A stretch of 6,498 bases of DNA. Origin: Ruminococcaceae bacterium UBA866. Its GTDB lineage: Bacteria > Bacillota > Clostridia > Oscillospirales > Ruminococcaceae. Every line of letters begins with the position of its first letter. Positions within the stretch are counted from its first letter, which is position 1. The notes beneath the pieces are model-generated. The model searched no databases, was not told the DNA's origin, and saw only the letters and a program-made list of their open reading frames with translations. The stretch covers positions 1 through 6,498 of the forward strand of contig DBGA01000046.1 in the NCBI GenBank assembly GCA_002295325.1. The letters run 5' to 3'. The position numbers and the translations under genes are program-made. Of the stretch, positions 4,907-6,498 are shown piece after piece.

Positions 4907-5420
4907 TAAAGTATATTTTAGCAATGGACATCTGACTTCACTTGCGTTTTTTATGTTAGAAAACGATGGACTTGATAAAGGCGAAAAGCAGTTGATTTTG
5001 GCACATATAAGCAACTGTCAGGAATGTATGACGAGATATGTTGATAGCCTTACTGAAGACTCATTAATAGAGCCAAGCAACGGACTCTCTAACCGCATAA
5101 TGGATACTATCCACAGTGAACAAAATACTAAAAAGCACACAAAGATACTTGTGATGCAGTTTGTAAAGCTTGGGGTTGCATTAAGCCTTACAATGGTTAT
5201 ATTTTTTAGCGGGGCACTCGGATTTGGGCTTGGTACACATACACACATACAAGATAATATGCAGCAAATAGAACAACAAAAAAAGCCAATTTCTGAGGTG
5301 AAAGAATCTAAACATGATTTTTTTAACAGCCTTACGAGTAACCTAAATAGAAGTTTTTTTGGATTTGCTGATCAAATTAATATAGGATTTAAAGGAGATG
5401 CGAAAGATGGAGCAAAATAG
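4899..5420 (+). CDS. Membrane-anchored zinc-type (ZAS) anti-sigma factor
   Basis: A 173-residue single-pass protein expected to bind and hold the upstream sigma factor at the membrane. The cytoplasmic N-terminal part contains H36-x3-C40-x2-C43 (HISNCQEC), the zinc anti-sigma motif, and His11 lies 25 residues before His36, as does the fourth zinc ligand in ChrR-type domains. After a short helical linker ending in KKHTK comes one membrane span at about 89-111 (VKLGVALSLTMVIFFSGALGF region). The outer portion (about 112-173) is short, Gln/Lys-rich and has no domain I recognise. The ATG overlaps the end of the sigma gene and follows a GGGGGA ribosome site inside it, so translation is probably coupled and the two products made in balanced amounts. 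It also overlaps the next gene by 14 bases. The function is inferred from motif and position and is well supported. Confidence 0.85.
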   Translation: MLDKVYFSNGHLTSLAFFMLENDGLDKGEKQLILAHISNCQECMTRYVDSLTEDSLIEPSNGLSNRIMDTIHSEQNTKKHTKILVMQFVKLGVALSLTMVIFFSGALGFGLGTHTHIQDNMQQIEQQKKPISEVKESKHDFFNSLTSNLNRSFFGFADQINIGFKGDAKDGAK

Positions 5421-6066
5421 CAATTTTACCAATTATGAACCTCAACGACAACCGCCAACACAACAACAGCCTCCAATGAGACAGCCTATAATACCTCAGA
5501 TAAGAAGAACAAAAAATAAATTCTTCACATTTGTTACCGCACTTGTTCCAGGAGCAGGACAGATGTATCATGGATTGGTAAAAAAGGGTCTTTCTATTAT
5601 GATGCTTTTTTGGGGAATTATTGCAGTGTCTGTTCTTTTGTATATCCCAGTTATTTGCTTTGCTCTCCCAATTGTTTGGTTTTACTCATTTTTTGATGCG
5701 GTAAATCGAATGACTATGCCAATCGATGAGATGCGAATGATCAAGGATGAATTTTTATATAACGTTGATATGCCAAAAAACAAGATAATTACACAAATGA
5801 TTGGAAAACGCCACCTTTGGATTGGTTGGGGACTCACTATCATTGGAATATACTCTATTTTCAGAATGCTCCTCGAAAGATCTTTTGAATATATACGGTA
5901 CTATTTCTCACAGGACGCTTATTGGGCAATCCGTGACATTATTAATGCAATTCCGACTTTAATTGTTCCTGTAGTCTGTGTAGTAATTGGTTTTAGACTG
6001 ATTAAAGTTACAAACAAAAAGCAAAACAGTGAGATAGACGAGGTTATTAACTTCAAATCAGAATAA
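5407..6066 (+). CDS. Four-pass membrane protein with TM2-like motif, sigma-operon member
   Basis: A 219-residue protein. The start at 5407 is preferred to the ATG at 5398 because the ribosome site AAGGAG (5392-5397) directly abuts 5398 but stands nine bases from 5407. Residues 1-34 are a Gln/Pro-rich, probably disordered cytoplasmic tail. A LVPGAGQMYHGLVKKG motif (46-61) followed by two hydrophobic spans (about 62-80 and 82-98) and the end FFDAVNRM resembles the TM2 domain layout (P-G-x-G-x-x-x-Y-x-G...D). A soluble loop follows, then spans at about 138-156 and 183-201 and a charged tail. The function is unknown. Its 14-base overlap with the anti-sigma gene ties it to the envelope-stress unit, where it may be a sensor or membrane effector; this is inference from position only. 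The open reading frame is secure, the family call weak. Confidence 0.75.
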   Translation: MEQNSNFTNYEPQRQPPTQQQPPMRQPIIPQIRRTKNKFFTFVTALVPGAGQMYHGLVKKGLSIMMLFWGIIAVSVLLYIPVICFALPIVWFYSFFDAVNRMTMPIDEMRMIKDEFLYNVDMPKNKIITQMIGKRHLWIGWGLTIIGIYSIFRMLLERSFEYIRYYFSQDAYWAIRDIINAIPTLIVPVVCVVIGFRLIKVTNKKQNSEIDEVINFKSE

Positions 6067-6072
6067 AGGTAC

Positions 6073-6079
6073 GGGAGGA
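6073..6079 (+). promoter_or_regulatory. Ribosome binding site deciding the start of the last gene
   Basis: GGGAGGA ends eight bases before the ATG at 6088. The nearer ATG at 6080 directly abuts the site and runs into a stop after three codons, so it is not the start. Confidence 0.7.
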
Positions 6080-6087
6080 ATGACAAT

Positions 6088-6498
6088 ATGAGACAAAGAC
6101 GTGTAGGCACATTCACGCTAGGAATAACCCTAATTTTAATTGGTATTCTAGTACCACTGATTCTTATATTCAAAGAAAAATCGCTTTTGATACTTCAATT
6201 TGCACCAATTGTTTTGGTTATCCTTGGCATTGAAGTTTTAATATATGCAATCAAATTCAAAGAAGATACCCTAAAATATGATGGGATTTCTATATTCCTA
6301 GTAACTATGGTTACAATTGTTTCAATTGGTACGGCATCTGTTGCTCCGATTGTATCAAGAGTAGTTGAGTATAGCCGTCTAGAGCAACAAGCGGTCGACA
6401 ATGGTGAGGAATTAATCGAAACTGTACTTTCAAAAAACAAGCTTGATGGTGACGTTAGTGTATATTTCTCAAATTACGATTTTCCATATATGCTTTAC
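6088..6498 (+). CDS. LiaF/DUF5668-like membrane protein, N-terminal part (runs off the window)
   Basis: 137 codons are open to the end of the window with no stop. The opening RRVGTFTLGITLILIGIL is typical of the short two-helix membrane segments found in LiaF-like and DUF5668 proteins of Firmicutes envelope-stress systems. Predicted spans are about 6-28, 33-56 and 67-89. A likely extracytoplasmic domain begins after that (VVEYSRLEQQAVDNGEELIE, then DGDVSVYFSNYD) and continues outside the window. It lies 21 bases after the preceding stop codon and has its own good ribosome site, so it should be the fourth gene of the sigma operon. The role is inferred as sensing or shaping the envelope stress response; enzymatic function is not suggested by anything visible. 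Without the C-terminal domain the family cannot be settled. Confidence 0.6.
   Translation, partial: MRQRRVGTFTLGITLILIGILVPLILIFKEKSLLILQFAPIVLVILGIEVLIYAIKFKEDTLKYDGISIFLVTMVTIVSIGTASVAPIVSRVVEYSRLEQQAVDNGEELIETVLSKNKLDGDVSVYFSNYDFPYMLY

Noticed and set aside
5398..5406. ATG at 5398 as the start of the TM2-like protein
   Set aside because: The AAGGAG ribosome site ends at 5397 with no spacer; the ATG at 5407 has a normal nine-base spacing.
6080..6091. ATG at 6080 giving a three-codon frame before the last gene
   Set aside because: It abuts the ribosome site directly and the downstream ATG at 6088 has correct spacing.
1..6498. CRISPR array, tRNA, rRNA, insertion sequence or prophage genes
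   Set aside because: No regularly spaced repeats, no tRNA-like cloverleaf, no transposase or phage-type coding sequence was seen; the gaps are short and explained by the listed elements.

Overview
The window looks like a chromosomal segment from a low-GC anaerobic Firmicute, most likely a Clostridia / Oscillospiraceae (Ruminococcaceae)-type organism. The grounds are AT-rich DNA, strong GGAGG ribosome sites before most genes, a stand-alone biotin carrier beside a divergent carboxyltransferase, and GGGGCG palindromic intergenic repeats that I associate with this group. Assignment below that level cannot be supported from the sequence alone. Every gene lies on the + strand.

Region 1 (1-555) holds the last 59 codons of an RsuA/RluB-type pseudouridine synthase, followed 11 bases later by a small GNAT-like protein that lacks the usual acetyl-CoA loop.

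Region 2 (566-4210) is a well-delimited biotin enzyme operon. A promoter with a consensus TATAAT box drives a divergent 467-residue carboxyltransferase (12S/MmdA-like), a 132-residue biotin carrier with an Ala/Pro linker (1.3S-like), and a 465-residue pyruvate/oxaloacetate carboxyltransferase without its own biotin domain (5S/OadA-like). A strong intrinsic terminator closes the unit. This is the subunit set of the Propionibacterium transcarboxylase. There is no biotin carboxylase and no sodium-pumping membrane subunit between the genes. The simplest reading is that carboxyl groups move through the shared biotin between an acyl-CoA and pyruvate/oxaloacetate. Membrane subunits encoded elsewhere, making it a decarboxylase pump, remain possible. 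Short perfect hairpins sit directly on or after the stop codons of the first two genes, and a palindromic repeat lies in the first intergenic gap.

Region 3 (4211-4396) is a non-coding gap. It holds a second copy of the palindromic repeat in inverted orientation, a perfect 12-base palindrome, and an AT-rich leader.

Region 4 (4397-6498, continuing past the end) is a second operon with overlapping genes: an ECF sigma factor, its membrane-anchored zinc-type anti-sigma factor, a four-pass membrane protein with a TM2-like motif, and the start of a membrane protein resembling LiaF/DUF5668-type N-terminal segments. Together they look like a cell-envelope stress-sensing module whose last members are not characterised as far as I can tell.
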